Assembly (NCBI RefSeq): GCF_024662235.1
Contig: NZ_CP096276.1
Location: forward strand, 6,014,001-6,078,000
Direction of reading: 5' to 3'
DNA: 64,000 bases
From: Pimelobacter simplex
Lineage (GTDB): Bacteria > Actinomycetota > Actinomycetes > Propionibacteriales > Nocardioidaceae
Part shown: piece after piece, positions 37,411 through 47,172 of the stretch
Position numbering within the stretch: the first letter of the stretch is position 1
Layout: each line of letters opens with the position of its first letter
Made by a program: the position numbers and the translations under genes
The notes under the pieces: model-generated
What the model was told of the DNA's origin: nothing
The model's database searches: none
Seen by the model: the letters and a program-made list of their open reading frames with translations, nothing else

Positions 37411-39003
37411 GTGGGCCGCCGCACCACCATCGTCGCCGGGCTCTCCGGCGTGTCCGTCCCGGCGCTCGGCCTGCTCGGCCGTACGCCGGCCTTCGTCGAG
37501 CGCCGCGTCGATCTGACCACCGGCGCCCGCAGCGGCGAGGTCGGTACGACGTCCGCCGTGCTCTGGTCGCGGGCGCCCGGCCCCAGCCGGATGATGGTCC
37601 GCCTGCACAGCAACGGCCGGCACCGGCGCCTGGTCCGCGGCCCGTGGACCGACCCGCGCGCCGACCTCACCGCGCGCGTGCACCTGACCGGGCTCGCGCC
37701 CGGCCGCGAGTACGCCGCCGAGATCTGGTTCGAGACGCCCGAGGGGGAGCGCAGCGCCCCTGAGCACCTGACCTTCGCGACCGCGCCGATCCACGCGGCC
37801 GCGCAGACGGTCCTCTGGTCCGGCGACACCTTCGGCCAGGGCTGGGGGATCGATCTGGCGCGCGGCGGCGTCACGACGTACCGGACGATGCTCGACCTGC
37901 GCCCGGACCTCTTCATCCACGTGGGCGACACGATCTACGCCGACGAGCCGATGACCGACTCGGTGCTGCTGCCCGAGAACGGCACCACCTGGCGCAACGA
38001 GCTCACCGAGGACGTGCTGGGCGTCGCCGAGACGCTCGACCAGTTCCGCGGCCGGCACCGCTACCTCCTGCACGACGACAACGCGCGCGCCTTCCACGCC
38101 GCGGTGCCGACCGCGGTGCAGTGGGACGACCACGAGACGTGCAACAACTGGTGGCCCGGCGAGATCATCGACGACGAGGCCTACACCGAGCGTCGCGCGG
38201 ACGTGCTGGCCGTGCGCGGGCGCCGGGCCTGGCAGGAGTACCAGCCGGTGCCGGTCAAGCGCCTGGTGCCGGCCGACGGCGACGGCTTCGTCGCGACCCG
38301 CCTCTACCGCCGGATCCCGCGCGGGCAGCACCTCGACCTCTTCCTGCTCGACATGCGCAGCTGGCGGGGGCCGAACCCGGACCACGACCCGGCCGTCGTA
38401 CGGGACCGGGTGGCGGCCGGTCTGCTCGGCCGCGAGCAGGAGGCCTGGTTGATCGACGGGCTGCGCCGCTCCACCGCCACCTGGAAGGTCGTCTCGATCG
38501 ACCAGCCGCTCTCGGCGCCGGCCAGCCGGACCTACGACCTCGACGGCGTCTCGAACGGCGACGGCGGCCCGCCGCTGGGCCGCGAGCACGAGATCGGCCG
38601 GGTGCTCGCGGCGATCAAGCGGTACCGGATCCGCAATGTCGTGTGGGTGACGGCCGACGTGCACTACACGGCGGCGTACCACTACCACCCGGAGCGCGCG
38701 TTGTTCACCGACTTCGACCCGTTCTGGGAGTTCGTCTCGGGACCGCTGCACTGCTCGCCGTTCACCCCCAAGGACGACCAGCTCGACGCGACCTTCGGTC
38801 CGCGCGCGGTCTTCTCGCACGGCAAGGAGGAGGACCTGAACGTCAAGATCGCGCCGCGCCCCGACAACCAGCACATCGGCAGCCTCCAGGTCGCCGCGTC
38901 GGGCGCCCTCACCGTCACGCTGTACGACGGCGCGGCCACGCCGCTGTGGCGCCGCACCCTCGAGCCGGAGCCCCTGGTCAGCCCGGCGCGCGCCGGGACT
39001 TGA
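37411..39003 (+). CDS. PhoD-type alkaline phosphatase (calcineurin-like), Tat-exported
   Basis: A 530-residue phosphatase/phosphodiesterase. It starts with a twin-arginine signal, GRRTTIVAGLSGVSVPALG. An N-terminal Ig-like domain follows (TTSAVLWSRAP, TARVHLTGLAPGREY). The metal-binding set is SGDTFGQGWG, HVGDTIYADEP, QWDDHETCNNWW and TADVHYTAAYHYH. PhoD enzymes release phosphate from diesters outside the cell using Fe and Ca. GTG at 37411 puts the RR motif at residue 3. ATG at 37285 is possible but would bury the signal. Confidence 0.87.
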   Translation: MGRRTTIVAGLSGVSVPALGLLGRTPAFVERRVDLTTGARSGEVGTTSAVLWSRAPGPSRMMVRLHSNGRHRRLVRGPWTDPRADLTARVHLTGLAPGREYAAEIWFETPEGERSAPEHLTFATAPIHAAAQTVLWSGDTFGQGWGIDLARGGVTTYRTMLDLRPDLFIHVGDTIYADEPMTDSVLLPENGTTWRNELTEDVLGVAETLDQFRGRHRYLLHDDNARAFHAAVPTAVQWDDHETCNNWWPGEIIDDEAYTERRADVLAVRGRRAWQEYQPVPVKRLVPADGDGFVATRLYRRIPRGQHLDLFLLDMRSWRGPNPDHDPAVVRDRVAAGLLGREQEAWLIDGLRRSTATWKVVSIDQPLSAPASRTYDLDGVSNGDGGPPLGREHEIGRVLAAIKRYRIRNVVWVTADVHYTAAYHYHPERALFTDFDPFWEFVSGPLHCSPFTPKDDQLDATFGPRAVFSHGKEEDLNVKIAPRPDNQHIGSLQVAASGALTVTLYDGAATPLWRRTLEPEPLVSPARAGT

Positions 39004-39409
39004 ACCGCAGCGACTCGAGCTGCTCGGCGGGCAGGCGGGGCTGGCCGTTCTCGAGGTCGTAGCGGGCCCGCGCGACCGCGGACGCGGTCACCCGGCCGCG
39101 CTCGTCGGCGTACGCCGCCAGCGAGTGGGTCCGCGCCAGCCGCGGGCCGACGGCGTTCTCGGTGAGCCCGGCCTGGGCCCCCGCCGCGCGCAGCGAGGCC
39201 TGGCCGTGGAGCACGGCGGTCGCCATCGCCTCGTCGATGAGCTGGGTGATCCGGTCGGCAGCCTCGCGCAGGTAGGGCAGGGCCAGCTCGGGGTCCCTGC
39301 CCTCGGCCTCGTCGAGCGCCTGCCGGATCTGGGCGAGCACGCCGACCGAGGGCACCACCGGCACCCGGGTGGGCCGGTCGCCGCGGCGCGGGACGCTCGG
39401 ATCGGTCAT
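38978..39409 (-). CDS. Small putative DNA-binding protein
   Basis: A 143-residue protein. A helical N-terminal part (LAQIRQALDEAEGRDPELAL) precedes a helix-turn-helix-like segment (ASLRAAGAQAGLTENAVGPR, about residues 80-100) and then LARTHSLAAYADERGRVTAS. I recognise this layout only as a small actinobacterial HTH-like family with no set function. ATG at 39409. It overlaps the PhoD-like gene tail-to-tail by 26 bp. It diverges from hflX across a region with two inverted repeats, which may be its own operators. Confidence 0.62.
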   Translation of the reverse strand: MTDPSVPRRGDRPTRVPVVPSVGVLAQIRQALDEAEGRDPELALPYLREAADRITQLIDEAMATAVLHGQASLRAAGAQAGLTENAVGPRLARTHSLAAYADERGRVTASAVARARYDLENGQPRLPAEQLESLRFKSRRAPG

Positions 39410-39422
39410 GTCTCCGATGGTG

Positions 39423-39454
39423 CCGCACAAAGTGCGGATCCGCAAAGCGTGCGG
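39423..39454. promoter_or_regulatory. Two adjacent inverted repeats between hflX and the small HTH-like gene
   Basis: CCGCAC (39423-39428) pairs with GTGCGG (39432-39437) around AAA. CCGCA (39440-39444) pairs with TGCGG (39450-39454). They share the CCGCA/TGCGG half-site and lie just upstream of the small HTH-like gene, so autoregulation is plausible. Confidence 0.4.
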
Positions 39455-39552
39455 CCCCGCAGATGATGCGCGTGCCGCCGGGGCCACCGCCGGGACCACC
39501 GCCGATAAACGGGAAGCATCGGCTCGGCGGCGTCGTTACCCTGGAGACGCTT

Positions 39553-41091
39553 ATGACGAACCATGCTGAAGACTTCTCCCTCGCTGCCGCGCTGCGCGCC
39601 ACCGAGGGCTGGGACGACCCCGACGACCTGACCGACCCGATCGACGACGCCGACGCGGCGGAGGGCGACGACGACGGCTGGGTCTCCGGCTACGCCGACG
39701 CCGACCCCGAGGAGGCCGAGGACCTGACCACCGGCGACCTCGACCTGGTCGAGCGCCACGAGCTGCGCCGCGTCGCCGGCCTGCGCACCGAGCTCGAGGA
39801 CATCACCGAGGTCGAGTACCGCCAGCTCCGCCTCGAGCGCGTCGTGCTCGTCGGCGTGTGGACCGAGGGCACCGTGGCCGACGTCGAGAACGCCATGGCC
39901 GAGCTCGCGCTGCTCGCCGAGACGGCCGGCTCCGAGGTGCTCGACGCGATCTATCAGCGCCGCCAGTCGCCCGACCCGGCGACCTACATCGGCCGCGGCA
40001 AGGTCGAGGGCCTGCGCGAGATCGTGCAGGCGACCGGCGCCGACACCGTGATCTGCGACGGTGAGCTCGCGCCGAGCCAGCTGCGCAACCTCGAGGACAA
40101 GGTCAAGGTCAAGGTCGTCGACCGGACCGCGCTGATCCTCGACATCTTCGCCCAGCACGCGAAGTCCAAGGAGGGCCAGGCCCAGGTCGAGCTCGCCCAG
40201 CTCAGCTACATGAAGCAGCGGCTGCGCGGCTGGGGCGGCAACCTGTCCCGCCAGGCCGGTGGCCGGGTCGGCGCCGACGGCGGCGGCATCGGTGGCCGTG
40301 GTCCCGGTGAGACCAAGATCGAGACCGACCGGCGCCGGATCAACGACAAGATCGCCAAGCTGCGCCGCGAGCTCAAGGTCATGAAGGGCACCCGCGACAC
40401 CAAGCGCCAGGAGCGCCGCCGCAACGAGATCCCCTCCGTGGCGATCGCCGGCTACACCAACGCCGGCAAGTCCTCCCTGCTCAACCGGCTCACCGGTGCG
40501 GGCGTGCTCGTCGAGGACGCGCTGTTCGCGACGCTCGACCCGACCACCCGGCGTACGACGACGGGGGACGGGCGCATCTACACGATGAGCGACACCGTCG
40601 GCTTCGTCCGGCACCTGCCGCACCAGCTCGTCGAGGCCTTCCGCTCGACGCTCGAGGAGGTCGCCGACGCCGACCTCATCGTGCACGTCGTCGACGGCTC
40701 GCACCCCGACCCCGAGGGCCAGCTGACCGCGGTGCGCGAGGTGCTCGCCGACATCGAGGCCGGCGACGTCCCCGAGCTCGTCATCATCAACAAGACCGAC
40801 GCGGCCGACCCGCTGGTGGTCGACCGGCTGCTGCGCCGCGAGCCCCACTCCGTCGCCGTCTCGGCGCGCACGGGCGAGGGCATCGCCGCCGCCATCGCGG
40901 CGATCGAGGCCGACCTCCCGCGCCCGCAGGTCGAGTTCACCGCGCTCGTGCCCTACGCGCGCGGCGACCTCATCGACCGGATCCACAAGGACGGCGAGAT
41001 CGGCACGCTCGAGCACACCGCCGAGGGCACCCGGGTCACCGGCCGCGCCACCGAGGCGCTCGCCGGCGAGCTCGCCGCCTACGCGGTCTGA
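39553..41091 (+). CDS. hflX: Ribosome-associated GTPase HflX
   Basis: A 512-residue GTPase that splits or rescues stalled ribosomes. The N-terminal domain has ATYIGRGKVEGL and VICDGELAPSQLRNLE. The glycine-rich linker GGRVGADGGGIGGRGPGETK is typical. The G domain has GYTNAGKSSLLN (G1), DTVGF (G3) and NKTD (G4). A long acidic N-terminal extension (residues 1-55, Asp/Glu-rich) precedes the conserved part. ATG at 39553 follows GGAG at 39543. Confidence 0.96.
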   Translation: MTNHAEDFSLAAALRATEGWDDPDDLTDPIDDADAAEGDDDGWVSGYADADPEEAEDLTTGDLDLVERHELRRVAGLRTELEDITEVEYRQLRLERVVLVGVWTEGTVADVENAMAELALLAETAGSEVLDAIYQRRQSPDPATYIGRGKVEGLREIVQATGADTVICDGELAPSQLRNLEDKVKVKVVDRTALILDIFAQHAKSKEGQAQVELAQLSYMKQRLRGWGGNLSRQAGGRVGADGGGIGGRGPGETKIETDRRRINDKIAKLRRELKVMKGTRDTKRQERRRNEIPSVAIAGYTNAGKSSLLNRLTGAGVLVEDALFATLDPTTRRTTTGDGRIYTMSDTVGFVRHLPHQLVEAFRSTLEEVADADLIVHVVDGSHPDPEGQLTAVREVLADIEAGDVPELVIINKTDAADPLVVDRLLRREPHSVAVSARTGEGIAAAIAAIEADLPRPQVEFTALVPYARGDLIDRIHKDGEIGTLEHTAEGTRVTGRATEALAGELAAYAV

Positions 41092-41095
41092 CGCC

Positions 41096-41785
41096 GTGGT
41101 GGGGCCGGGGCGGCGCCGGGTCACGCTCGGCGTGCTCGCCGTGGTCCTCACCGCCGCGGTCAGCCTGACCGTGTGGGCCCGGGCCGGTGCCCGTGGCGAC
41201 CACTGCGGCGCGGTCCGGGAGCGGGCCGACGCCCGTGCCGCGCTCGTCACCGGCAGCGGACCCGAGGTGCTGGTGATCGGCGACTCCTACGCGGTCGGCG
41301 CCGGGCTGCGCCCCGACCAGTCCTGGCCGGTACGGCTGCCCGGCCGGGTGCGGGTCGACGGCTTCTCGGGCAGCGGGTTCAGCGCCGCTGCGAGCGGCTG
41401 CGGCGACGTCTCCTATGCCGTGCGGGCCCGGTCCGCGCTGCGCCCGGGCACCGCGCTGGTCGTGGTCGAGGGCGGGCTCAACGACTACGACCAGCCGATC
41501 GCCGCGCTCGCCGCCGGCTTCGACCGGCTGATGGGGGTCCTCGAGGACCGTCCGGTGCTCGTCGTCGGACCACCGCCGGCGCCCGAGCGGCCGGCCGGCA
41601 CGGTGCGGGCCGTCGACGCCGAGCTGGCCCGGCTCGCGGCGGCCCACGCGACGCCGTACCTGTCGCTGGTGGGGGTCGAGCTGACCTACCAACGCGACCG
41701 GCTGCACCCTGACGCGGCGGGCCAGCGCGTGTTCGGCGAGGCCGTCGCGGACCGGGTCCGTGCGCTCGGCGTCCCCGGCGTCTAG
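41096..41785 (+). CDS. Secreted or membrane-anchored SGNH/GDSL hydrolase
   Basis: A 229-residue hydrolase. A hydrophobic N-terminal segment (VTLGVLAVVLTAAVSLTVWA, about residues 9-28) is a signal or anchor. VLVIGDSYAVGAG holds the catalytic Ser (block I), EGGLNDYD the Asn (block III), and DRLHPDAAGQ the Asp-x-x-His (block V). These enzymes are esterases, lipases or acetyl-esterases of cell-wall glycans. The GTG at 41096 comes 4 bp after the hflX stop, so it is likely co-transcribed with hflX. Confidence 0.87.
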   Translation: MVGPGRRRVTLGVLAVVLTAAVSLTVWARAGARGDHCGAVRERADARAALVTGSGPEVLVIGDSYAVGAGLRPDQSWPVRLPGRVRVDGFSGSGFSAAASGCGDVSYAVRARSALRPGTALVVVEGGLNDYDQPIAALAAGFDRLMGVLEDRPVLVVGPPPAPERPAGTVRAVDAELARLAAAHATPYLSLVGVELTYQRDRLHPDAAGQRVFGEAVADRVRALGVPGV

Positions 41786-41794
41786 CGTCGGTCC

Positions 41795-42607
41795 ATGAAG
41801 TCGGCCGTCTGGGTCCCGTTGTTCGACGAGCTCGCCGACCCTGCGGTCGTCGTCCGGCTGGCGGTAGCGGCCGAGGAGCACGGCTGGGACGGCTTCTTCG
41901 TCTGGGACCACGTGCGCTGGCGGACTCCGGTCCAGGCCGTCGCCGACCCGTGGACCACCCTCGCCGCGGTCGCCACCGCGACCACCTCGGTCCGGCTGGG
42001 CCCGATGGTGAGCGCCCTGCCGCGCCGCCGGCCGCAGGTCCTGGCCCGGCAGAGCGTCACGCTCGACCTGCTCAGCGGCGGCCGCCTGGTCCTCGGCGCG
42101 GGTCTCGGCAGCGACCGGTTCGGCGAGGAGTTCTCCCGGTTCGGCGAGGAGGTCGACGACCGGCGCCGGGCCGCGATGCTCGACGACACGATCACGATCC
42201 TGCGCACGGCGTGGTCCGGCGAGCCGGTCCAGTACGACGCCGACTGGTGCACCATCGACGACGTCACGTTCCTCCCGCGCCCGGTCCGGGGCGAGATCCC
42301 GATCTGGACGGCCGGGTTCCCCGGCTACCGGCGCCCGCTCGAGCGGGCAGCACGGGCCGACGGCTTCGTCCCCGTCAACCTCGAGCAGCCCGACCAGCTC
42401 GTCACGGCCCTCGCCCGGATCGACCTGCTGCGGACCGAGGCGGGGGCCGCCGCGACGCCGTACGAGGTCGCCGTACCGCTGCCCGGGACGGCCGACCTCG
42501 CGGCGTTCGCCCAGGCCGGTGCCACCTGGTGGCTGGCCGACGTCGACCCGCACACGATCACCGCCGACGAGCTCGCCGGGGTGATCCGGGACGGTCCGTT
42601 CCGCTGA
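41795..42607 (+). CDS. LLM-class (luciferase-like) flavin or F420-dependent oxidoreductase
   Basis: A 270-residue TIM-barrel protein of the bacterial luciferase superfamily. EEHGWDGFFVWDHVRWRTP near residue 28 is the family N-terminal block. SVRLGPMVSALPRRRPQVLA and LDLLSGGRLVLGAGLGSDRF give the cofactor-phosphate region. IPIWTAGFPGYRRPLERAAR is the C-terminal block. F420 or FMN use cannot be decided. It follows the SGNH gene by 9 bp. Confidence 0.87.
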   Translation: MKSAVWVPLFDELADPAVVVRLAVAAEEHGWDGFFVWDHVRWRTPVQAVADPWTTLAAVATATTSVRLGPMVSALPRRRPQVLARQSVTLDLLSGGRLVLGAGLGSDRFGEEFSRFGEEVDDRRRAAMLDDTITILRTAWSGEPVQYDADWCTIDDVTFLPRPVRGEIPIWTAGFPGYRRPLERAARADGFVPVNLEQPDQLVTALARIDLLRTEAGAAATPYEVAVPLPGTADLAAFAQAGATWWLADVDPHTITADELAGVIRDGPFR

Positions 42608-42667
42608 GCCGGGCGCCCCTGTGGAGGGGCGCGCAAGCGGCGGCGCCGGACCATCTAGGGTTCTCCG

Positions 42668-44680
42668 GTGACCACTCGCGCCGCCGTGCAGACCCCGCCC
42701 GTCCGCGAGCTCCTCGCGTCGGCGGTGGCGGCCCTCGGCGGCCAGCAGCGCGATGGTCAGCTGGCGATGGCCGAGGCCGTCGCGGAGTCCTTCGCCGACA
42801 AGGAGCACCTCCTCGTCCAGGCCGGCACCGGTACCGGAAAGTCGCTCGGCTACCTGGTCCCCGCGCTCCTCCACGACCAGCGCGTCGTCATCGCCACCGC
42901 CACCCTGGCGCTCCAGCACCAGCTCGTCGAGCGCGACCTGCCCCGCCTGGTCAAGGCGGTCGGGACGACACCCGGCGTCGACGCGTCGTACGCGGTGCTC
43001 AAGGGGCGCTCCAACTACGCCTGCCTGCACCGGGTCCGCGAGGGCGCGCCCGACGAGCAGGGCGAGCTGATCCAGGCCGAGGCCGCGCTCGGCGCCCTCG
43101 GGCGCAAGGTCCTCGCGCTGCGCGAGTGGGCCGAGCAGGCCTCCGAGAAGGGCCGCACCGGCGAGCGGGACGACGCCCCGCGCCACACCGACAAGGAGTG
43201 GCGCCAGGTCAGCGTCACCGCCCGCGAGTGCGTCGGCGCGAGCAAGTGCGCCTTCGGCGAGGAGTGCTTCGCCGAGCGGGCCAAGGAGAAGGCGCACAAG
43301 TCCCACCTCATCGTCACCAACCACTCCCTGCTCGCGATCGACGCGATCGAGGGCATCCCGATGATCCCCGAGTACGACGCCGTGGTGATCGACGAGGCCC
43401 ACGAGCTCGCCGCACGGGTCACCCAGGCCGCCACCGACGAGCTCTGGGCCGCCGAGGTCGAGCGGGCCGCGCGGCGCAGCATCCGCCACGTCGAGGGCAG
43501 CGAGGGCGACGACCTCGCCGATGCGGCCGACGCGCTGCGCGCGGCGATCACCGATGCGCCGACCGGACGCTTCGAGCGGGTGCCCGAGGACCTCGCCGAC
43601 GCGCTCACGCTGGTCCGGGACGCGGCGCGCGCCTGCCTGTCGGCGTACCCCAAGGCGGAGTCGGGCAGCGAGCCCGACGCCGCGCTCACCCAGGCCAAGG
43701 GCATGGTCCAGGAGGTGCTCACCACCGCCGAGCGGATGGCCGCCTTCTCCGAGGCCGACGTGCTCTGGCGCACCGAGGGCACCGACCGGATCCCGCCGAT
43801 GCTCTGCGTCGCGCCGCTCCAGGTCTGGGGCCAGATGCGCGACCGGCTGCTCGCCGACAACACCGTGGTGCTCACCTCGGCGACGCTCATGCTCGGCGGC
43901 GACTTCTCGACCGTGGCCGGCTCGGTCGGCCTCAAGCCGTCCGAGCGGGTCGATTCTGCCGCGCCCCGCGCGGACTGGCCCGACGACGCCCAGCCCTGGC
44001 GTGGACTCGACGTGGGCAGCCCGTTCGACTACCCCAAGCAGGGCATCCTCTACGTCGCCCGGCACCTCCCGCCGCCCGGACGCGACGGCCTCGGCCCGGC
44101 CCAGCTCGACGCCATCACCGAGCTCATCGACGCCGCCGACGGCCGTACCCTCGGCCTGTTCTCCAGCCGCCGCGCGGCCGAGGCCGCGGCCGAGCACGTC
44201 CGCAAGGCACTGCCCCACCTGACCACGCTCGCCCAGGGCGAGGCGCAGCTGCCCGAGCTGGCCCGGCAGTTCGTCGAGGACCCCTACACCTGCCTGTTCG
44301 GCACGCTGGGCCTGTGGCAGGGACTCGACGTACCGGGGGACACCTGCCAGCTGGTGATCATCGACCGGATCCCGTTCCCGCGCCCCGACGACCCGCTGAT
44401 GAGCGCGCGCCAGAAGGCGGCCGACAAGGCCGGCGGCAACGGCTTCATGCAGGTCGCCGCGACCCACGCCGCGCTGCTGCTCGCCCAGGGCGCGGGCCGG
44501 CTGATCCGCACCACGGACGACCGAGGCGTGGTCGCCGTCCTCGATCCGAGGCTGGCGACCGCGCGCTACGGGTCGTTCCTGAAGGCGAGCCTGCCGCCGA
44601 TGTGGCCGACCACCGACCCGGCGGTCGTGCGGTCGGCCCTGACCCGGCTGGCCGAGGTCAGCGGATCACGCGAGCGCTGA
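42668..44680 (+). CDS. DinG/XPD-type superfamily 2 DNA helicase with iron-sulfur cluster
   Basis: A 670-residue ATP-dependent helicase. VQAGTGTGKSLGYLVPALL near residue 50 is Walker A and VVIDEAHELAARV near residue 240 is the DEAH box. Four cysteines between them, in NYACLHRV and ARECVGASKCAFGEECF, are placed as the 4Fe-4S ligands of DinG/XPD helicases. C-terminal motifs include TSATLMLGG, GLWQGLDVPG and LLLAQGAGRLIR. It likely resolves R-loops or unusual DNA structures. The GTG at 42668 is the start. It overlaps the next gene tail-to-tail by 23 bp. Confidence 0.92.
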   Translation: MTTRAAVQTPPVRELLASAVAALGGQQRDGQLAMAEAVAESFADKEHLLVQAGTGTGKSLGYLVPALLHDQRVVIATATLALQHQLVERDLPRLVKAVGTTPGVDASYAVLKGRSNYACLHRVREGAPDEQGELIQAEAALGALGRKVLALREWAEQASEKGRTGERDDAPRHTDKEWRQVSVTARECVGASKCAFGEECFAERAKEKAHKSHLIVTNHSLLAIDAIEGIPMIPEYDAVVIDEAHELAARVTQAATDELWAAEVERAARRSIRHVEGSEGDDLADAADALRAAITDAPTGRFERVPEDLADALTLVRDAARACLSAYPKAESGSEPDAALTQAKGMVQEVLTTAERMAAFSEADVLWRTEGTDRIPPMLCVAPLQVWGQMRDRLLADNTVVLTSATLMLGGDFSTVAGSVGLKPSERVDSAAPRADWPDDAQPWRGLDVGSPFDYPKQGILYVARHLPPPGRDGLGPAQLDAITELIDAADGRTLGLFSSRRAAEAAAEHVRKALPHLTTLAQGEAQLPELARQFVEDPYTCLFGTLGLWQGLDVPGDTCQLVIIDRIPFPRPDDPLMSARQKAADKAGGNGFMQVAATHAALLLAQGAGRLIRTTDDRGVVAVLDPRLATARYGSFLKASLPPMWPTTDPAVVRSALTRLAEVSGSRER

Positions 44681-46268
44681 TCTTGGCCGCACGGGTCTTG
44701 TTGCCGGAGTTCGACAGGTTGATCTCGACCCACTGGACGTTGCGGCCGAACGGGTAGACCACCCGCTTGTCGCCCTTGGCGTTGATCTTGACCTTGCGGG
44801 TCACGGCCGGCTTGTTCTTCTGCTTGATCGTGACGATCGCGAAGGCACCGGCGTTGCGCGAGCTGAGGTTGACGTCGACCCGAAGCCGCCCGGCGCGCTG
44901 CAGCGCGCTCTTGTAGCGGACCGTGCGCGAGGCCAGCTTGTTGATGTCGGTGCGCGCCGAGACGCTGCGACCCATGGTCAGCCGGTACGAGCGCCACAGC
45001 GGCGCCGCCCGGTAGGCCGAGCCCTCGGAGTAGTACGCCGCCGGGCGCCGGTTCCACGCGGTGAACCAGCCGAACTGCTTGCGCAGCTCGGTGTTGCGCG
45101 CGGCCAGCGTGCGGTTGAGTGCGGTCCGGGCGTCGGTCGTGCCGGCGGCCCGGTTCCAGATGTCGCGGATGATCACCGGCATCCCGCCGGCCGGCGTCGG
45201 GAAGCGCTCGCTGAGGTAGCGGAAGAAGATCCAGGCGCCGTAGGCCCCGTTGGCGTTGGTCATCGCCTGCGCCGGGCGGCCCAGGGGACCGCTGCTGAGG
45301 AACTGGCGGTTGTCGTTGACGTTGTCGTAGAGCTCGTCCTCGGCCCAGGTTGCGGTCGCCTCCATCATCCAGCGCTCCTCGCCGATGTCGTAGGCGAACT
45401 GGACGGCGTGGAAGTACTCGTGGGCCGCGGTGACCTGGAGGTTCTCGGTCGGCGTGTGGGCCCGGCCGAACTCGGCGGCCGAGTAGTCGTTGTCGAGCAC
45501 GCAGTAGGCCGGGGCGGTGCCGTGGCCGCCGACCTGGCGGTCGGTGGTGCAGTAGCCGTAGAGGCCGTACTTGCCGAGGTCGGCGAGGTAGACGTCGAAG
45601 GCGCCGTTGACGTTCCCGACGCCGCCGCTGGACATGCCGGCGGCACCGTCGGAGAGCGGCTTGCGGTAGCCGGCGGTCGCGTAGCGACCGGCGACGTACT
45701 GCATCACGTCGAGGACGTCGGCGGCCCAGGCGCCGCTCGCGGCGTTGACGCCGGAGGCGACGTAGTGGACGCAGATGCCGTTCTCGCAGACCGAGGGGGC
45801 CTCGGGGACGCTGCCGTAGCAGGGCAGGCCGGAGCCCGAGGTGCACTCGATGCCACCGGCCGGGTCGTTCGGGTTGGGCCGGGCGAGCAGTCGCGCGGCG
45901 TCCTTCTTGAGGCCGCTGGGCAGGTCGTTGCGGGTGGTGGCCAGGTCGGCCAGCGCCAGGGTCAGGTCGTTGCCGTCGGTCGTCGTGACCGGCGTGGCCG
46001 GGTCGATGATGCCCTGGACCGTCTCGAGCGCCGCCTCGGCCTCGGCCTGCGGGTCGACCGGCGCGGCCGGATCAGCCGGGTCAGCCGCGGTCGCCGTAGC
46101 GAGCGTGCCGGTCAGCGGGTCCACGACCAGACCCGCGAGGTCGGTCGGCGGCACTGGGCTGCCCGTCTCGGCCTGCGCCGCGGCGCCGGTGAGCGGGACC
46201 ACCAGCAGCGCGGTCAGCAGGGACGGGACGAGGAACGCGGCGCGGGGGAAGCGGCTGCGAGAAGTCAT
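44658..46268 (-). CDS. Secreted zinc metalloprotease-like protein (HEYFH motif)
   Basis: A 536-residue exported protein. Residues 1-35 are a signal peptide (PSLLTALLVVPLTGAAAQA). The zinc site is TAAHEYFHAVQFAYD (His283, His287 flanking Glu284), followed by the MMEATATWAEDELYD glutamate. Several Cys pairs (CTSGSGLPC, CENGICV) suggest disulfides. The last 120 residues are a beta-rich basic domain. The motif and spacing resemble the MXAN_6640-type putative metalloproteases. The target protein is unknown. Confidence 0.82.
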   Translation of the reverse strand: MTSRSRFPRAAFLVPSLLTALLVVPLTGAAAQAETGSPVPPTDLAGLVVDPLTGTLATATAADPADPAAPVDPQAEAEAALETVQGIIDPATPVTTTDGNDLTLALADLATTRNDLPSGLKKDAARLLARPNPNDPAGGIECTSGSGLPCYGSVPEAPSVCENGICVHYVASGVNAASGAWAADVLDVMQYVAGRYATAGYRKPLSDGAAGMSSGGVGNVNGAFDVYLADLGKYGLYGYCTTDRQVGGHGTAPAYCVLDNDYSAAEFGRAHTPTENLQVTAAHEYFHAVQFAYDIGEERWMMEATATWAEDELYDNVNDNRQFLSSGPLGRPAQAMTNANGAYGAWIFFRYLSERFPTPAGGMPVIIRDIWNRAAGTTDARTALNRTLAARNTELRKQFGWFTAWNRRPAAYYSEGSAYRAAPLWRSYRLTMGRSVSARTDINKLASRTVRYKSALQRAGRLRVDVNLSSRNAGAFAIVTIKQKNKPAVTRKVKINAKGDKRVVYPFGRNVQWVEINLSNSGNKTRAAKISARVIR

Positions 46269-46327
46269 GGGGAAGATCGGGCTTTCGCCTGGACGACAAG
46301 ACCCCCTGACCCTACGTCACCGAGCGC

Positions 46328-47083
46328 TCAGACCCGCCTAAGGACGGCGGTCACCTTGCCGAGGATGGTGGCGTGGGTGCCGTCGATCGGCTCGAAGGCC
46401 GGGTTGTGCGGCAGCAGCCACACCTGACCGTCCTTGCGCTGGAAGGTCTTGACCGTCGCCTCGCCGTCGATCATCGCCGCGACGATCTCGCCGTTCTCGG
46501 CCGTCGGCTGCTGGCGGATCACCACGTAGTCGCCGTGGCAGATCGCGGCCTCGATCATCGACTCGCCGCTGACCTCGAGCAGGAACAGCTGGCCGTCGCC
46601 GACGAGCTGGCGGGGGAGCGGGAAGACGTCCTCGACCCGCTCCTCGGCCAGGATCGGGCCGCCTGCGGCGATCCGGCCGACGACCGGCACGTTGGCCGGG
46701 ACCGGCGCGGCGTCGCCGATGCCGGTCTCGTCGTAGGCCGGGCGGTCGGGGTCCTCGACGTTGCCGATGGCGCGCCGGGCCGCCATCACCTCGGGCAGGA
46801 ACACCTCGAGGGCGCGCGGCCGGTTGGGGTCGCGCTTGAGGTAGCCCTTCTCCTCGAGGGTGCGCAGCTGGTGGGCGACGCTGGAGGTGCTGGTCAGGCC
46901 GACGGCCTGACCGATCTCGCGCATGCTCGGCGGGTAGCCGCGCTTCTCGATGCTGTCCTTGATGTGGGCCAGGACCCGCTGCTGGCGCGGCGTGAGTCCG
47001 GTGGCGTCCGCCGGGCCGTCGGGCAGCTCGGTGACCTTGCTCGCCTGCTTGGCGGCCTGCTTGTCGGCCTTGCGGTCAGCCAT
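46328..47083 (-). CDS. lexA: SOS-response repressor LexA
   Basis: A 251-residue repressor-protease. The winged helix spans about residues 38-105 ([40 protein letters not shown]). Self-cleavage is expected between Ala140 and Gly141 in RIAAGGPIL. The catalytic dyad is Ser175 (SGESM) and Lys212 (ATVKTF). The Lys/Ala-rich N-terminal extension of about 35 residues is an actinobacterial feature. ATG at 47083. Four SOS boxes lie in the 295-bp divergent region, so lexA is autoregulated. Confidence 0.97.
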   Translation of the reverse strand: MADRKADKQAAKQASKVTELPDGPADATGLTPRQQRVLAHIKDSIEKRGYPPSMREIGQAVGLTSTSSVAHQLRTLEEKGYLKRDPNRPRALEVFLPEVMAARRAIGNVEDPDRPAYDETGIGDAAPVPANVPVVGRIAAGGPILAEERVEDVFPLPRQLVGDGQLFLLEVSGESMIEAAICHGDYVVIRQQPTAENGEIVAAMIDGEATVKTFQRKDGQVWLLPHNPAFEPIDGTHATILGKVTAVLRRV

Positions 47084-47172
47084 GGGTGGTGCCCTCCAGA
47101 TCGGCGACGGTCTCGCGGCCCGGCCCGAACCGGGACGGTGTGACGACGCTAACCGAAGTCGCCGCCCCTTTT

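Noticed and set aside
41036..44467. An open frame of more than 1100 codons on the minus strand, antisense to hflX, the SGNH and LLM genes and the helicase
   Set aside because: High GC keeps antisense frames free of stops. Its product is Gly/Val/Arg/Ala-biased with no domain, while the plus strand holds well-defined families.
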